Part shown: positions 17,170-27,119 of the stretch, in pieces
Position numbering within the stretch: position 1 is the first letter of the stretch
How the letters are laid out: the number at the start of each line of letters is the position of its first letter
Origin: Microbispora rosea subsp. aerata
GTDB taxonomy: Bacteria; Actinomycetota; Actinomycetes; Streptosporangiales; Streptosporangiaceae
Assembly: GCF_014647835.1 (NCBI RefSeq)
Contig: NZ_BMPY01000032.1
Coordinates: 1 to 64,000 of the forward strand
Reading direction: 5' to 3'
DNA: 64,000 nt
Position numbers and translations under genes: made by a program
Notes under the pieces: generated by a model
What the model saw: the letters and a program-made list of their open reading frames with translations, nothing else
Databases searched by the model: none
What the model was told of the DNA's origin: nothing

Positions 17170-18021
17170 GTGAGTGAGGGAGGCGGTTTGGGCGGCAGGG
17201 GGCTGGGCGAGGGCGAGCGGCCCGTCAAGGTGGCCAGTCTCAGAACCGGCACCGCGAACATCGCCCGGATGGGCGACTACCTGCTCGGAGGCAAGGACAA
17301 CTTCGCCGCCGACCGGGAGTTCGCCGAGCGGCTGATAGCCATCGCGCCCGAGGTCAAGACGATAGCCGAGGAGTCCCGCGTATTCCTCGAGCGGGTGGTG
17401 CGCTTCCTCATCGAGCAGGGCGTGCGGCAGTTCCTCAACGTGGCGTCCGGGCTGCCGACCCGGCGCGACACCCACGAGATCGCGCAGGAGCTCGCGCCCG
17501 ACGCCCGCGTGGTGTACGTCGACGACGACCCGGTGGTGCTCAACCACGCGCGGGCCATGCTCGCCCGCAACCCCTGCACCGGGGTGGTCGACGGCTCCAT
17601 CCTGCGTCCGGCGGAGATGCTGGCCGACCCCGAGATGCTCCGGCTCATCGACTTCGACCAGCCGGTCGCCGTGCTGATCCCGGCCCGGCTGCAGTATCTC
17701 CCCGACTCGGCCGAGCCGTACAAGTGCGTCGCCCACGTGCGCGACCACCTCGCCCCGGGCAGCTACCTGGCCATCGGCCACGCCGTCTTCGACACCCGTC
17801 CCGACCTGGCCGGGAAGATCGTCGAGCTGTTCCGGCAGGTCCTGCCGGACGTCGACACCACGCTGCGCAGCCGGGAGAAGGTGCTGCGCTTCTTCGACGG
17901 CACCGAGCTGGTCGACCCCGGCCTCGTCTACATCCGGCAGTGGCGGCCGGAGGTCCCGCAGAGCACCGGGCAGGCCCAGCGGGTGTGGATCGTCGGGGGC
18001 GTCGGCCGCATCACCGGATGA
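17170..18021 (+). CDS. SAM-dependent methyltransferase, actinobacterial DUF574/PF04672 type
   Basis: A 283-residue member of a family greatly expanded in actinomycetes. Diagnostic motifs are TANIARMGDYLLGGKDNFAADREFAE, FLNVASGLPTRRDTHEIAQ (SAM site), VVYVDDDPVVLNHARAML and FFDGTELVDPGLV. Substrates of this family are largely unknown. The start is ambiguous: GTG 17170 is close to an upstream TATTAG (possible leaderless transcript), while TTG 17188 has GGGAGG five bases before it. Its 3' end overlaps the convergent lactonase gene by 11 nt. Confidence 0.88.
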   Translation: MSEGGGLGGRGLGEGERPVKVASLRTGTANIARMGDYLLGGKDNFAADREFAERLIAIAPEVKTIAEESRVFLERVVRFLIEQGVRQFLNVASGLPTRRDTHEIAQELAPDARVVYVDDDPVVLNHARAMLARNPCTGVVDGSILRPAEMLADPEMLRLIDFDQPVAVLIPARLQYLPDSAEPYKCVAHVRDHLAPGSYLAIGHAVFDTRPDLAGKIVELFRQVLPDVDTTLRSREKVLRFFDGTELVDPGLVYIRQWRPEVPQSTGQAQRVWIVGGVGRITG

Positions 18022-18997
18022 GCACGCACGAGGGGGTGCCGACGGCCAGCGCCCGACCGGCCGGCTCGGGCAGTCCCTCCTTCAGCGCCAGCGTGGTGAC
18101 CGAGTCCGACCGCTGGTTGGCGACGTAGACGCGGTCGCCGTCGATCGCGAAGTGGCGCGGCCAATGCCCGCCCGACGGCACCTCGGCCACCCGGGTGAGC
18201 CGGGGCCCGTCCACGGCGAAGACGGCCAGGGTGTCCGGCCCCCGGTTGGCGACGTACAGGTGCCTGCCGTCGCCGGACAGCGCGATGTGGGAGGGCAGGT
18301 TCTCCCCGGCCGCGCCGCTCGCCCGCACCGCGCCCGCCTCGCGCCACTCGCCGTCGTAGACCCGCACGGTGCCGTCGAGCTCGCCGGTGACGTACCAGTA
18401 GCCCTCGTGGTGCAGGAAGTGCCGGGGGCCGCTGCCGGAGGCCAGGCGTACGGGACCCTCGGGGTGCGGGCGCATGCCGGGCAGGAAGCGGCGCACCTCG
18501 TCGGTGCCGAGGTCGGTCACGTGCAGCACGCCGCCGGGCCCGAAGACCGCCTGGTGCGCGTGCGGGCCCTCCTGCCGGTCCGGGTGGGGGCCGCGGCCCT
18601 CGTGCCGGAACGTCAGCGGGCCGGGCTCGGGCATCCCGTCTCCGCCCAGCCGGTAACCGGTGACGGTCCCGTCGCCGTAGTTGGCGATCACCAGCCACCG
18701 GCACTCCGGGTCGATCGCCAGATGACACGGCAGCGAGCCGCCGCTGGGGTGCTCGGCCAGCAGCCGCGGGGTGTCGTCGTCGGCGAACACCGCGAGGCCG
18801 CCGTCCCCGGCGCGTTCGAGCACGGCGTACAGCAGCGGCAGCCGGGGGTGCGCGACGACGAACGACGGCCCGGACGCGGCCGTCTCCGCCACCGCCTCCA
18901 GCCGTCCGTCCGCGTGCCGGCGGGCCACCGTCAGACCGGGGCCCGACCCCTCCGTGTCGGGGGTGTATCCGCCGATCACCAGACCGGGTCGGGACAT
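18011..18997 (-). CDS. Lactonase family beta-propeller protein (6-phosphogluconolactonase-like)
   Basis: A 328-residue seven-bladed propeller of the PF10282 lactonase family. Typical blade motifs are PSFVVAHPRLPLLYAVLE, CHLAIDPECRWLVIANYGDGTV, GPHAHQAVFGPGG, GPRHFLHHEGYWYVTGEL and PSHIALSGDGRHLYVANRG. The family includes YbhE/Pgl, which hydrolyses 6-phosphogluconolactone, but many members have other lactone substrates. ATG 18997 has GGAG five bases upstream. It converges on, and slightly overlaps, the methyltransferase gene. Confidence 0.88.
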   Translation of the reverse strand: MSRPGLVIGGYTPDTEGSGPGLTVARRHADGRLEAVAETAASGPSFVVAHPRLPLLYAVLERAGDGGLAVFADDDTPRLLAEHPSGGSLPCHLAIDPECRWLVIANYGDGTVTGYRLGGDGMPEPGPLTFRHEGRGPHPDRQEGPHAHQAVFGPGGVLHVTDLGTDEVRRFLPGMRPHPEGPVRLASGSGPRHFLHHEGYWYVTGELDGTVRVYDGEWREAGAVRASGAAGENLPSHIALSGDGRHLYVANRGPDTLAVFAVDGPRLTRVAEVPSGGHWPRHFAIDGDRVYVANQRSDSVTTLALKEGLPEPAGRALAVGTPSCVLIR

Positions 18998-19053
18998 CGT
19001 CACTCCAAAAGATCAAATCGTCGGGATACCGAATGGTAGCGGCCGTACGCGGC

Positions 19054-21450
19054 TCACTCGCGTACGGGTGCCGCCCGCCGCAGCGCGTCGCACAGCGCCA
19101 CGGTGAGCACGGCCGCGCCGAGGGCCATCGCCCAGCCGAGCGGCGGCAGCGGCACGAGGGCGAGCGGGGCGCCCAGGAGGGGCACGGCGGTGACGACGGT
19201 CTGCAGGGCCAGCGTGGCCGTCACCGCCGCGAGCACCGGGCGGCTCCGCCACCAGCCGCGCTCGAAGGTCATCCGGCGCGCCCGGGTCACGTACGCCAGG
19301 GTCAGCCGGGCGAAGACCAGGGCGAGCACGGCCTGGGCGCGGACCTGCTCGTCGCTCCAGCCGAGCCGCCGCGCCGTCTCCACCGCGGCGAACACGAGCA
19401 CCGCGACGACCGCCGCGCGCAGCCCGATGCGAATGAGCGCCGTCCACGCCAGCAGCCTCTCGCGCCGCCGCAGCGTGAGGGGGTCGCCCGCCGGGTGGTC
19501 GACGCCGAGCGCGATCGCCGGGATCCCGTCCAGGGCCAGGTTGATCCAGAGCAGGTGCACCGGGAGCAGCGGCACGACGAGGTCCGGCCAGACGATCAGG
19601 CCGGCCAGGACGATGAAGATCTCCGCGAGGTTGCCGGTGAGCAGGTAGCCGACCATGGAGGCGACGTTGTGGCGCAGCCGCCGGCCCTCCCGCACTCCGG
19701 TCACGATCGTGCCGAGCTCGCCGTTCGTCACGACGACGGCGGCGGCCTCGCGGGCCACGTCGGTGCCCTCGTCGCCGGCGATGGCGACGCCGACGTCCGC
19801 GTGCCGCAGGGCCGGGGCGTCGTTCACGCCGTCGCCGGTCATCGCGACCACCTCGCCGCGCTCCTTCAGGTCGCGTACGAGGCGGAGCTTGGTGGCGGGG
19901 TCCACCCGGGCCACCACGGCGTCGGCGTCGATGCCGACCTCCGCGGCGACCGAGCGCGCGGTCTCCGCGTGGTCGCCGGTCACCATCACGACCCGGATGC
20001 CCGCGGCCCGGCAGTCGGCCACGGCCCGGCGCGCGGAGGGCCGGATCTCGTCCTGCAGCGCGACCAGGCCGACCGGGCGCAGCCCCGTGGCGTCCAGGTC
20101 GCCGGTCTCCGCCTCGGCGAGCGCGAGCACGCGCAGCCCCCGCTTGGCCAGGTCGGACACGGCCTGGGCGAGCCGGTCGGTCTCCGCGCCGGGCGCGCAG
20201 CGGGCCAGCACCACCTCCGGGGCGCCCTTGACCGTCAGCAGCGGGCGTGCCCCGTCCACGGCGGTGACCACCGCCATCGAGCGGGTCTCGGCGTCGAAGG
20301 GCCGGGTGCCGATCCTGCTCTCCCCGTCCGGCAGCCGCACGCCCGCGCGGGCGGCCGCGGCGGCCAGCGCGACGTCCACCGCGTCGCCCAGCCCGTCTCG
20401 GGCGTCGTTGCAGCGCAGCCCGGCCCGCCACAGGTCGGCGTCCTCGGCGGCGACGTGGTCGGCGACGGTGAGGTGGCCGGTGGTCAGCGTGCCGGTCTTG
20501 TCGGCCGCGATGACGGTCGTGGCGCCCAGCGCCTCGACGGCGGTCAGCCTGCGCACGATCACCCCGAGGCGGGCCATGCGCTGGGCGCACAGCGCCAGCG
20601 CGGTGGTGACGGCCGTGGCCATGCTCTCGGGCACCGCGGCGATGGCGAGCGCCACCCCCGCGAGGATGATGTCGATCAGCGCCGCCTCGCCCCGGCTGAC
20701 CCGGGTGAGGCCGATGAGGATCATCAGGGCGCCCGCCGCGACCGCGAGCAGGCCGATCCGCCGCGACACCTGGGCGAGCTCGGCCTGCAGCGGTCCCTTG
20801 CCGCCGCCGCCCAGGGCCGAGGCGATCCGGCCGACCTCGGTGGCGGCTCCGGTGCGCAGCACGTGCGCCGTTCCCCGGCCGCGCACGACGAGCGTGCCGG
20901 AGAAGATCTCCCCCGCGCGGTCGCCCAGCGGCACGTCCGGCCCGCCGGGGCCGCCCGCCCGTTTGGCCGCCGACATCGACTCGCCCGTCAGCAGCGCCTC
21001 GTCCACCGCCAGCGCCTCGGCCTCGACCAGCCGGGCGTCCGCGGGCACCCGGTCTCCGGCCGCCACGACGACGAGGTCGCCGGGGACCACCTCCGCCGCG
21101 GGCACCCGGCGTACGGCGTCGTCCCGCACGACCGTGGCCATCGGCGCGGTGAGCGCGCGCAGCGCGCGGACGGCCTTGTCGGCCCTGACCTCCTGGCCGG
21201 TCCCGATCAGCACGTTCACCAGGAGAATGGCCAGGATCGCGACGCCCTCGGGCACCTCGGCGAGGACGACGAGCGTGACCAGGCCGGCCGCCAGCAGCAG
21301 GAGAGACAGCGGGTCCGCGAGCTGGCGCGCGGCCCGCACCGGCAGGGCGGGCGGCCGGGGCTGGGGGATCTCGTTGGTCCCGTGCTCGGCGAGCAGGCGC
21401 GCGGCCTCCTCCTCGGGCAGCCCGCGCAGCGAACGCACAGCGGGTGTCAT
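19054..21450 (-). CDS. Cation-transporting P-type ATPase (P2A/calcium-type)
   Basis: A 798-residue membrane pump. The order is N-terminal cation-ATPase segment, TM1-TM2 (LLLLAAGLVTLVVLAEVPEGVAILAILLVNVLIGTGQE), actuator domain with TGES, TM3-TM4 with PES in AVPESMATAVTTALAL, phosphorylation site DKTGTLT (about residue 316), hinge MTGDGVNDAPAL, and six C-terminal helices. These helices contain LLPVHLLWINLALDGIPAIALG, which fits the Ca2+/PMR1-like subgroup, although Mn2+ or another divalent ion cannot be excluded. It is a single gene, divergent from the secreted-protein gene at 21621. Confidence 0.92.
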   Translation of the reverse strand: MTPAVRSLRGLPEEEAARLLAEHGTNEIPQPRPPALPVRAARQLADPLSLLLLAAGLVTLVVLAEVPEGVAILAILLVNVLIGTGQEVRADKAVRALRALTAPMATVVRDDAVRRVPAAEVVPGDLVVVAAGDRVPADARLVEAEALAVDEALLTGESMSAAKRAGGPGGPDVPLGDRAGEIFSGTLVVRGRGTAHVLRTGAATEVGRIASALGGGGKGPLQAELAQVSRRIGLLAVAAGALMILIGLTRVSRGEAALIDIILAGVALAIAAVPESMATAVTTALALCAQRMARLGVIVRRLTAVEALGATTVIAADKTGTLTTGHLTVADHVAAEDADLWRAGLRCNDARDGLGDAVDVALAAAAARAGVRLPDGESRIGTRPFDAETRSMAVVTAVDGARPLLTVKGAPEVVLARCAPGAETDRLAQAVSDLAKRGLRVLALAEAETGDLDATGLRPVGLVALQDEIRPSARRAVADCRAAGIRVVMVTGDHAETARSVAAEVGIDADAVVARVDPATKLRLVRDLKERGEVVAMTGDGVNDAPALRHADVGVAIAGDEGTDVAREAAAVVVTNGELGTIVTGVREGRRLRHNVASMVGYLLTGNLAEIFIVLAGLIVWPDLVVPLLPVHLLWINLALDGIPAIALGVDHPAGDPLTLRRRERLLAWTALIRIGLRAAVVAVLVFAAVETARRLGWSDEQVRAQAVLALVFARLTLAYVTRARRMTFERGWWRSRPVLAAVTATLALQTVVTAVPLLGAPLALVPLPPLGWAMALGAAVLTVALCDALRRAAPVRE

Positions 21451-21620
21451 GACACCAGCAGATCATCCGGCCCGCGGCGGCGACGCCGGGCGAAAGCCAT
21501 CGGCCCGCGGGACCTTCGGCCCGCGCGAGGCGGGGTGACGCAGGGTAACGAGTCACATGATCCGGGCATATGACCCTATGTCGCATATATCCACAGCTCA
21601 GCAGGCAGGTGGGGTGCCAG

Positions 21621-22115
21621 GTGTCTCATCAGCGCGCGGACGTTCCCGGAACCGGTCTCGTCACGGCGGTCCGGCGGCTCGCGGTGACCGCGCTCGTCGT
21701 CTCGCTGGCGGGGCTCGCCGTCCCGGCGGCGGACGCCGCCTCCGCACCGCTGCGCCGCAAGCCCCACACGGCCGCGGCGGCCGCGGCGAAGGCCAAGGCC
21801 GCGAAGCCAGCAAAAGCCGCGAAGGCCGCCAAAGCGGCCAGGGCCGCCAGGGCCGCCAGGGCCGCCGAGGCGAGGGCGCGGGCCAAGCCCAGGCCGGGCC
21901 CGCGGGGTCACCAGAGCACCGGGGGCGCGCGGACCGGCGCCGCGCAGCACAACTCCGGCAACGGCCGTTACATCCAGAACCTCAACGGCGTCAGCACGCC
22001 CTCGCTCCTGAGCGGCCCGCAGTCGACCACCGTCACGTCGGCCGGCAGCATCACCAGCCAGGGCGCGTACTGCTCCGGCGGCGACTCCTGCGACGTCTCG
22101 CAGATCATGAGGTGA
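21621..22115 (+). CDS. Secreted Lys/Ala-rich protein of unknown function
   Basis: A ~164-residue protein. An N-terminal signal peptide (VRRLAVTALVVSLAGLAVPAADAASA) is followed by a strongly biased Lys/Ala/Arg segment of about 50 residues (runs of AAKAAKAARAAR) and then a small ordered-looking C-terminal part with NGRYIQNLNGVSTPSLLSGP and two cysteines in GAYCSGGDSCDVSQ. The GTG at 21621 places the signal peptide near the start; an ATG at 21570 would add 17 unlikely residues. The basic tract resembles histone H1-like tails, so binding to an acidic polymer (wall teichoic acid, DNA, polysaccharide) is possible but unproven. Confidence 0.6.
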   Translation: MSHQRADVPGTGLVTAVRRLAVTALVVSLAGLAVPAADAASAPLRRKPHTAAAAAAKAKAAKPAKAAKAAKAARAARAARAAEARARAKPRPGPRGHQSTGGARTGAAQHNSGNGRYIQNLNGVSTPSLLSGPQSTTVTSAGSITSQGAYCSGGDSCDVSQIMR

Positions 22116-22137
22116 CCGGGCGTGCCGGGTGTGCCCC

Positions 22138-22161
22138 GGCCGTGGCGGAGCCGCCACGGCC
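22138..22161 (+). terminator. Strong hairpin terminator after the Lys/Ala-rich gene
   Basis: Perfect 11-bp arms GGCCGTGGCGG / CCGCCACGGCC with a two-base loop, 22 bp after the stop codon. Confidence 0.75.
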
Positions 22162-22295
22162 ATCCGTTTCGGCCCCTGTTGCTGAACGGCGCCCGCTCCC
22201 GCACGGCGTCGAGGACCGTGGTGCCGTCGTCCTTTGCGGCGGCGGAAAGGCCCCGCGAGCCGCGCCCTCCGGGACGGCCGGTCGCTCCCTGCCGA

Positions 22296-23285
22296 TCACT
22301 CCAGGACGTCGGAGGGGGCGCGGCGCATGCTCTCGCTCTCGTCGATGACGAAGCCAAGCCGCATGATCATCTGGGGGTGCTCGCCGGAGCACAGGTGAGT
22401 GCGGATGAACTCCCGCAGCTCCGGCATCTCGAGCGCCTGGGTGTGGAAGGCGACGCTCACGCCGTACGCGGAGGCGTGGAGCAGCATGCGCTGCAGCGCC
22501 TCGCCGGCGCGTAGCCAGTCCTCCCGGAGGTCGCCCGCGGTGGTGAGCAGCGCCACGAGGCCCGTCGAGGCGGACACCCGCTCGTCCTGCGCCAGCCCCC
22601 ATTCGTGTCCCCGGGCGTAGTCCCGCTGCGCGAAGTGCTGGGGATGGGTGCGCCGGGGATCGGCCGGGTAGCCCGCCGCCGGCACTCCGTCGCGGCGCGA
22701 GCTGCCGGGCGGCCGCGCCCAGCGGGTCAGCTCGAGGACGAACAACCGGTCCTGCGACTGCACTTCCTGCGCCGCGGCGGTGAGCGCGGCGAGCACCCGC
22801 GCGGAGGCGTCCGTCCTGATCGGCGCCAGGCGGCCGCCCTCGGCCGCCACCTCGGCCTCGAGCGCGTCGATCAGCGGGTCCGGCACCGGCAGGGCGGTGA
22901 ACCCGGACCGGTGGGTCCGCCGCCGATCGATCTCGGCGTTCAGCAGGCGCACATGCTCCCCCGGCTCCCGTCCCGGACGCACCCGTACCGTGGCGAGCAG
23001 CAGCGGGCGCTCCGGATCGGGGAAGCGCCGCACCTCGGGCTCGTAGCCGAGCGCCCGCAGCGTGACCCGCACGTTGAACAGCGCGGCGCCGCAACCGATC
23101 GTCTGCTGACGGCCCGCAGGGTCGGAGATCCGCAGCTTCCTCTCGGGGTCGGCGCGCAGGCAGATCTCGTCGCCGCACACGCCGAACGACCAGGGCTGGG
23201 TGTTGTGGATCGAGGGAGCCCACAGGGCCGCCTCCACCGCCGCCTTCGCGGCCCGCTCGATCCTTTCAGACGTCCGGGTGTTCAC
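22296..23285 (-). CDS. Acg-like nitroreductase family protein
   Basis: A 329-residue protein of the Acg/Rv2032 type, a tandem nitroreductase fold thought to bind FMN and sometimes to sequester it. Signatures are AALWAPSIHNTQPWSFG and DPAGRQQTIGCGAALFNVRVTLRALGYEP near the N-terminus, with EALQRMLLHASAYGVSVAFHTQALEMPELRE near the C-terminus. In mycobacteria Acg belongs to the dormancy (DosR) regulon. Here it follows the CBS-BON gene by 21 bp in the same operon. GTG 23285 is preceded by GGGGGAGA. Confidence 0.87.
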   Translation of the reverse strand: MNTRTSERIERAAKAAVEAALWAPSIHNTQPWSFGVCGDEICLRADPERKLRISDPAGRQQTIGCGAALFNVRVTLRALGYEPEVRRFPDPERPLLLATVRVRPGREPGEHVRLLNAEIDRRRTHRSGFTALPVPDPLIDALEAEVAAEGGRLAPIRTDASARVLAALTAAAQEVQSQDRLFVLELTRWARPPGSSRRDGVPAAGYPADPRRTHPQHFAQRDYARGHEWGLAQDERVSASTGLVALLTTAGDLREDWLRAGEALQRMLLHASAYGVSVAFHTQALEMPELREFIRTHLCSGEHPQMIMRLGFVIDESESMRRAPSDVLE

Positions 23286-23306
23286 GGTCTCCCCCAGGGG
23301 GCTCGG

Positions 23307-23966
23307 TCACAGCAACGGCGGGGCGATGAGCAGGTCGTCCACGAGGAAGGCGAGGTCGGCGTCCACCTCGACGACGCCCTCGACCCGGCGTACGGCGTGC
23401 AGCAGCGGCTTCAGGTCCGACCTGCGGGGCACCTGCCCGCTGATCGTGACCACGCCGCGGTCGACGGTGATCCGCAGGTCGTCGGGGGCGAGGTTCAGCC
23501 GGGCGGCGATCTCCTCGATGTCGGCCAGGATGTCCTCCGGCGAGCGGACGAACACGCGCAGCAGGTCGCCCTGGTGGACCGTCCCCACGATGCGGCCGGT
23601 CACGGCGTCGATCACGGGCAGCTGCTTGACGCGGTTGCGGTGCATCAGCCGGGCCGCGTCCCGTACGGACGTGCCGCCGGTGACCGTGATCGCGGGACGC
23701 GTCATGATCTGGCCGGCCTTCGTGCCCGCGGCCTTCCGGTGCTCCTCGCGCCTGCGGGGGCCGTCGAGCACGCTCTCGCCGGGGTCGATCTCCTTCAACA
23801 GGATGTCGTCCTCCGACACCACCCCGACCGGGCGCCGGTCGGCGTCGATCACGGTGACCGCGCCCACCTTGAACCGCCGCATGGTGGCGACAAGGTCGGC
23901 GAACGACGCGTCCATCGGCACCGCGATGGCGACCCTGCCCATGACATCCTTGACTTTCGCCGTCAT
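23307..23966 (-). CDS. CBS-pair plus BON domain protein
   Basis: A 219-residue protein. CBS1 starts at KVKDVMGRVAIAVP and ends GVVSEDDILLKE; CBS2 covers AGQIMTRPAITV ... GTVHQGDLLRVF; a BON domain (DDLRITVDRGVVTISGQVPRRSDLKPLLHAV) closes it. CBS pairs usually bind adenosine nucleotides and act as energy sensors. ATG 23966 has GGGAGG at good spacing; an upstream ATG at 23981 does not. It is first in an operon with the Acg-like gene and divergent from a second CBS-BON gene with the same architecture. Confidence 0.88.
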   Translation of the reverse strand: MTAKVKDVMGRVAIAVPMDASFADLVATMRRFKVGAVTVIDADRRPVGVVSEDDILLKEIDPGESVLDGPRRREEHRKAAGTKAGQIMTRPAITVTGGTSVRDAARLMHRNRVKQLPVIDAVTGRIVGTVHQGDLLRVFVRSPEDILADIEEIAARLNLAPDDLRITVDRGVVTISGQVPRRSDLKPLLHAVRRVEGVVEVDADLAFLVDDLLIAPPLL

Positions 23967-24045
23967 GACGACGCCTCCCATCTCCTCGGTCTCAGCGTGC
24001 CTCGCCGTGTCTTTCCAGGTCAGCGGTGAAGGTCCTGACCCCCTC

Positions 24046-24058
24046 GGGACTTTCGGCC
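24046..24058. promoter_or_regulatory. GGGAC-type half-palindrome between divergent CBS genes
   Basis: GGGACTTTCGGCC lies in the 221-bp region between the two CBS-BON genes. It resembles the GGGACT core of DosR/DevR-type hypoxia boxes, but only one half fits well. The link is suggested mainly by the dormancy-type genes on both sides. Confidence 0.25.
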
Positions 24059-24187
24059 ACCGATCGCGCGCCGTGCCGGCGAAGCATGGCCAAGGGCCCC
24101 GGCACCAGGGCCGTCCGTCCCTTCCCGCCGGCCGCTCGGGGCGGTGCGATGGAACCGGAGGGCAGACCGGCCGGGAGGGAGCCGATC

Positions 24188-24889
24188 ATGCACATGAAGG
24201 TGCGGGACGTCATGACCAGCGAGGTCGCCTCCGTCAACGGCAGCACGCCGTTCAGGGACGTCGCCGAGGTGCTCATCGCGCACGAGGTCAGCGCGGTGCC
24301 CGTCGTCGACGGCGAGGGCCACGTCATCGGCGTGGTCTCCGAGGCCGACCTGCTGCGCAAGGAGGAGTTCCGCGAGCAGTTCTACCGCGAGGGCTACCGG
24401 CCGCCGTTGCGCGCCCGCCTGCGCGAGGCCGTGGGGCACGGGGCCGCCAGAACCGCCGAGCGGGCCCGCGGGACGACCGCCGCCGAGCTCATGTCCTCCC
24501 CCGCCGTCACCACCAGGCCGTACACCAGCGTGGTCAGCGCCGCACGCGAGATGACCCGGCACGGTGTCAAGCGCCTGCCCGTCGTGGACGACGAGGGCGT
24601 GCTCGTGGGCATCATCAGCCGCCACGACCTGCTCAAGGTCCTCGCCCGCGCGGACGCCGACATCGCCCGGGAGGTACGCGGGGACATCATCGGCAACTGC
24701 CTGTGGGCCGACCTGTCGGGCGTCGAGGCGTCGGTGTCGGAAGGCGTCGTGACGCTCACCGGCGGCGTGGAGCGCCGCTCGCAGGCACGGGTGCTCACCA
24801 GGATGGTCGAACGGACCAACGGCGTGATCGGGGTCGTCGACCGCCTGGAATGGAAGGAAGACGACGTCGGCCCCTGGGAAGAGCGCTGA
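24188..24889 (+). CDS. CBS-pair plus BON domain protein
   Basis: A 233-residue paralogue of the divergent CBS-BON protein. CBS1 is MKVRDVMTSEVASVNG ... GVVSEADLLRKEEF; CBS2 is AAELMSSPAVTTRPYTSVV ... GIISRHDLLKVL; the BON domain is VEASVSEGVVTLTGGVERRSQARVLTRMV. A basic insert (about 65-100) separates the CBS motifs. ATG 24188 is supported by GGGAGG nine bases upstream. Nucleotide-sensing under low energy is the usual proposal for this family. The gene ends in a strong hairpin. Confidence 0.88.
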   Translation: MHMKVRDVMTSEVASVNGSTPFRDVAEVLIAHEVSAVPVVDGEGHVIGVVSEADLLRKEEFREQFYREGYRPPLRARLREAVGHGAARTAERARGTTAAELMSSPAVTTRPYTSVVSAAREMTRHGVKRLPVVDDEGVLVGIISRHDLLKVLARADADIAREVRGDIIGNCLWADLSGVEASVSEGVVTLTGGVERRSQARVLTRMVERTNGVIGVVDRLEWKEDDVGPWEER

Positions 24890-24893
24890 CCGG

Positions 24894-24929
24894 CCGCCGC
24901 CCTGCCCGTCGCGTGGGCCGGGGCGGCGG
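24894..24929 (+). terminator. Hairpin terminator after the second CBS-BON gene
   Basis: Arms CCGCCGCCC (24894-24902) and GGGCGGCGG (24921-24929), with a further GCCC/GGGC pairing inside, start five bases after the stop codon. The rest of the 298-bp gap to the collagen-like gene shows nothing recognisable. Confidence 0.65.
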
Positions 24930-25187
24930 ACACGCCGGTGGCAGGGGTCCGCGTGGTCCCGTCGCGTGCCGGGCTCTTGCGGGTCCGGTCACGCGGTCCG
25001 GCCAAGGCGCCTCAGGAGCGCTGCCCGCCGTCACGCTCGCGGCTTGGCGGCACCCTGCCCGACATGAGCTGTTCTCGCACGCTCCAGCGCTCACCTCGCC
25101 GAAAGGCCACGACGGTCGCATCCGCCTCCGGCAAGCCCGATTACCGGCGGCGCACCGGCCGACGGCGCGACCGCTCCGCTCGATCGG

Positions 25188-26467
<1,280 letters not shown>

Positions 26468-27043
26468 TCACTGGTCGTCGTCGATGACCTCGCCGCGCAC
26501 CACCCGGCCCCGGCCCGCTCCGGCGGGCCCGCCGAAGCCCGGCGCGGACCCGAAACCCGGCCCGCGCCCGGAGCCCGGCGCGCCGCCGAAGCCGGACGCG
26601 TCACCGAAGCCGGACGGGCCGCCGAACCCCGCCGTGCCGTCGAAGAGCGGCGCGTACGGCGAGCGGGCGGCGAGCGACCGCACCCGGCGGCCGAGGAACC
26701 ACGACAGCCAGCGCCGGGCGATCGGCCGGGTGAAGGGCAAGATCGCGAAGAACCCGAACACGTCGCTCAGGAAGCCGGGGGTCAGCAGCAGAGCGCCGCC
26801 GGCGACGATCATGGCTCCGTCGAGTAGCTCCTTGTCGGGCATGCGTCCCGACTCGATGGCCGTGCGCAGCGCCGCCCACGCGCGCCGCCCCTCGCGGCGC
26901 ACCAGCCAGGCGCCGAGGACGCTGTCGGCGATGAGCAGGGCGACCGTCTGCCAGCCGCCGATCACGGACCCCACCCGGATCAGAAACCAGATCTCCAGGA
27001 CGGGAACCAGAAGGAACCCGAGGAACAGTCCGATCCGCACCAT
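26468..27043 (-). CDS. fxsA: FxsA-family membrane protein
   Basis: A 191-residue protein with the FxsA core (about 1-130): helices LFLGFLLVPVLEIWFLIRVG, WQTVALLIADSVLGAWLVRREG and MIVAGGALLLTPGFLSDVFGFFAILPFTRP. The E. coli relative suppresses exclusion of phage T7 by the F plasmid; the cellular role in actinobacteria is unclear. The C-terminal ~60 residues are a Gly/Phe/Pro repeat (GFGGPSGFGDASGFGGAPG) not found in the short enterobacterial protein. ATG 27043 has GGGG six bases upstream; GTG 27055 is possible. Confidence 0.85.
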   Translation of the reverse strand: MVRIGLFLGFLLVPVLEIWFLIRVGSVIGGWQTVALLIADSVLGAWLVRREGRRAWAALRTAIESGRMPDKELLDGAMIVAGGALLLTPGFLSDVFGFFAILPFTRPIARRWLSWFLGRRVRSLAARSPYAPLFDGTAGFGGPSGFGDASGFGGAPGSGRGPGFGSAPGFGGPAGAGRGRVVRGEVIDDDQ

Positions 27044-27119
27044 GTCTTGCCCCACTCACCCGGTTTTCGTACGTCTGCGTCAACGTCCTCGGGGGCGCCG
27101 GGGTTCCTGCTGATCGCGT

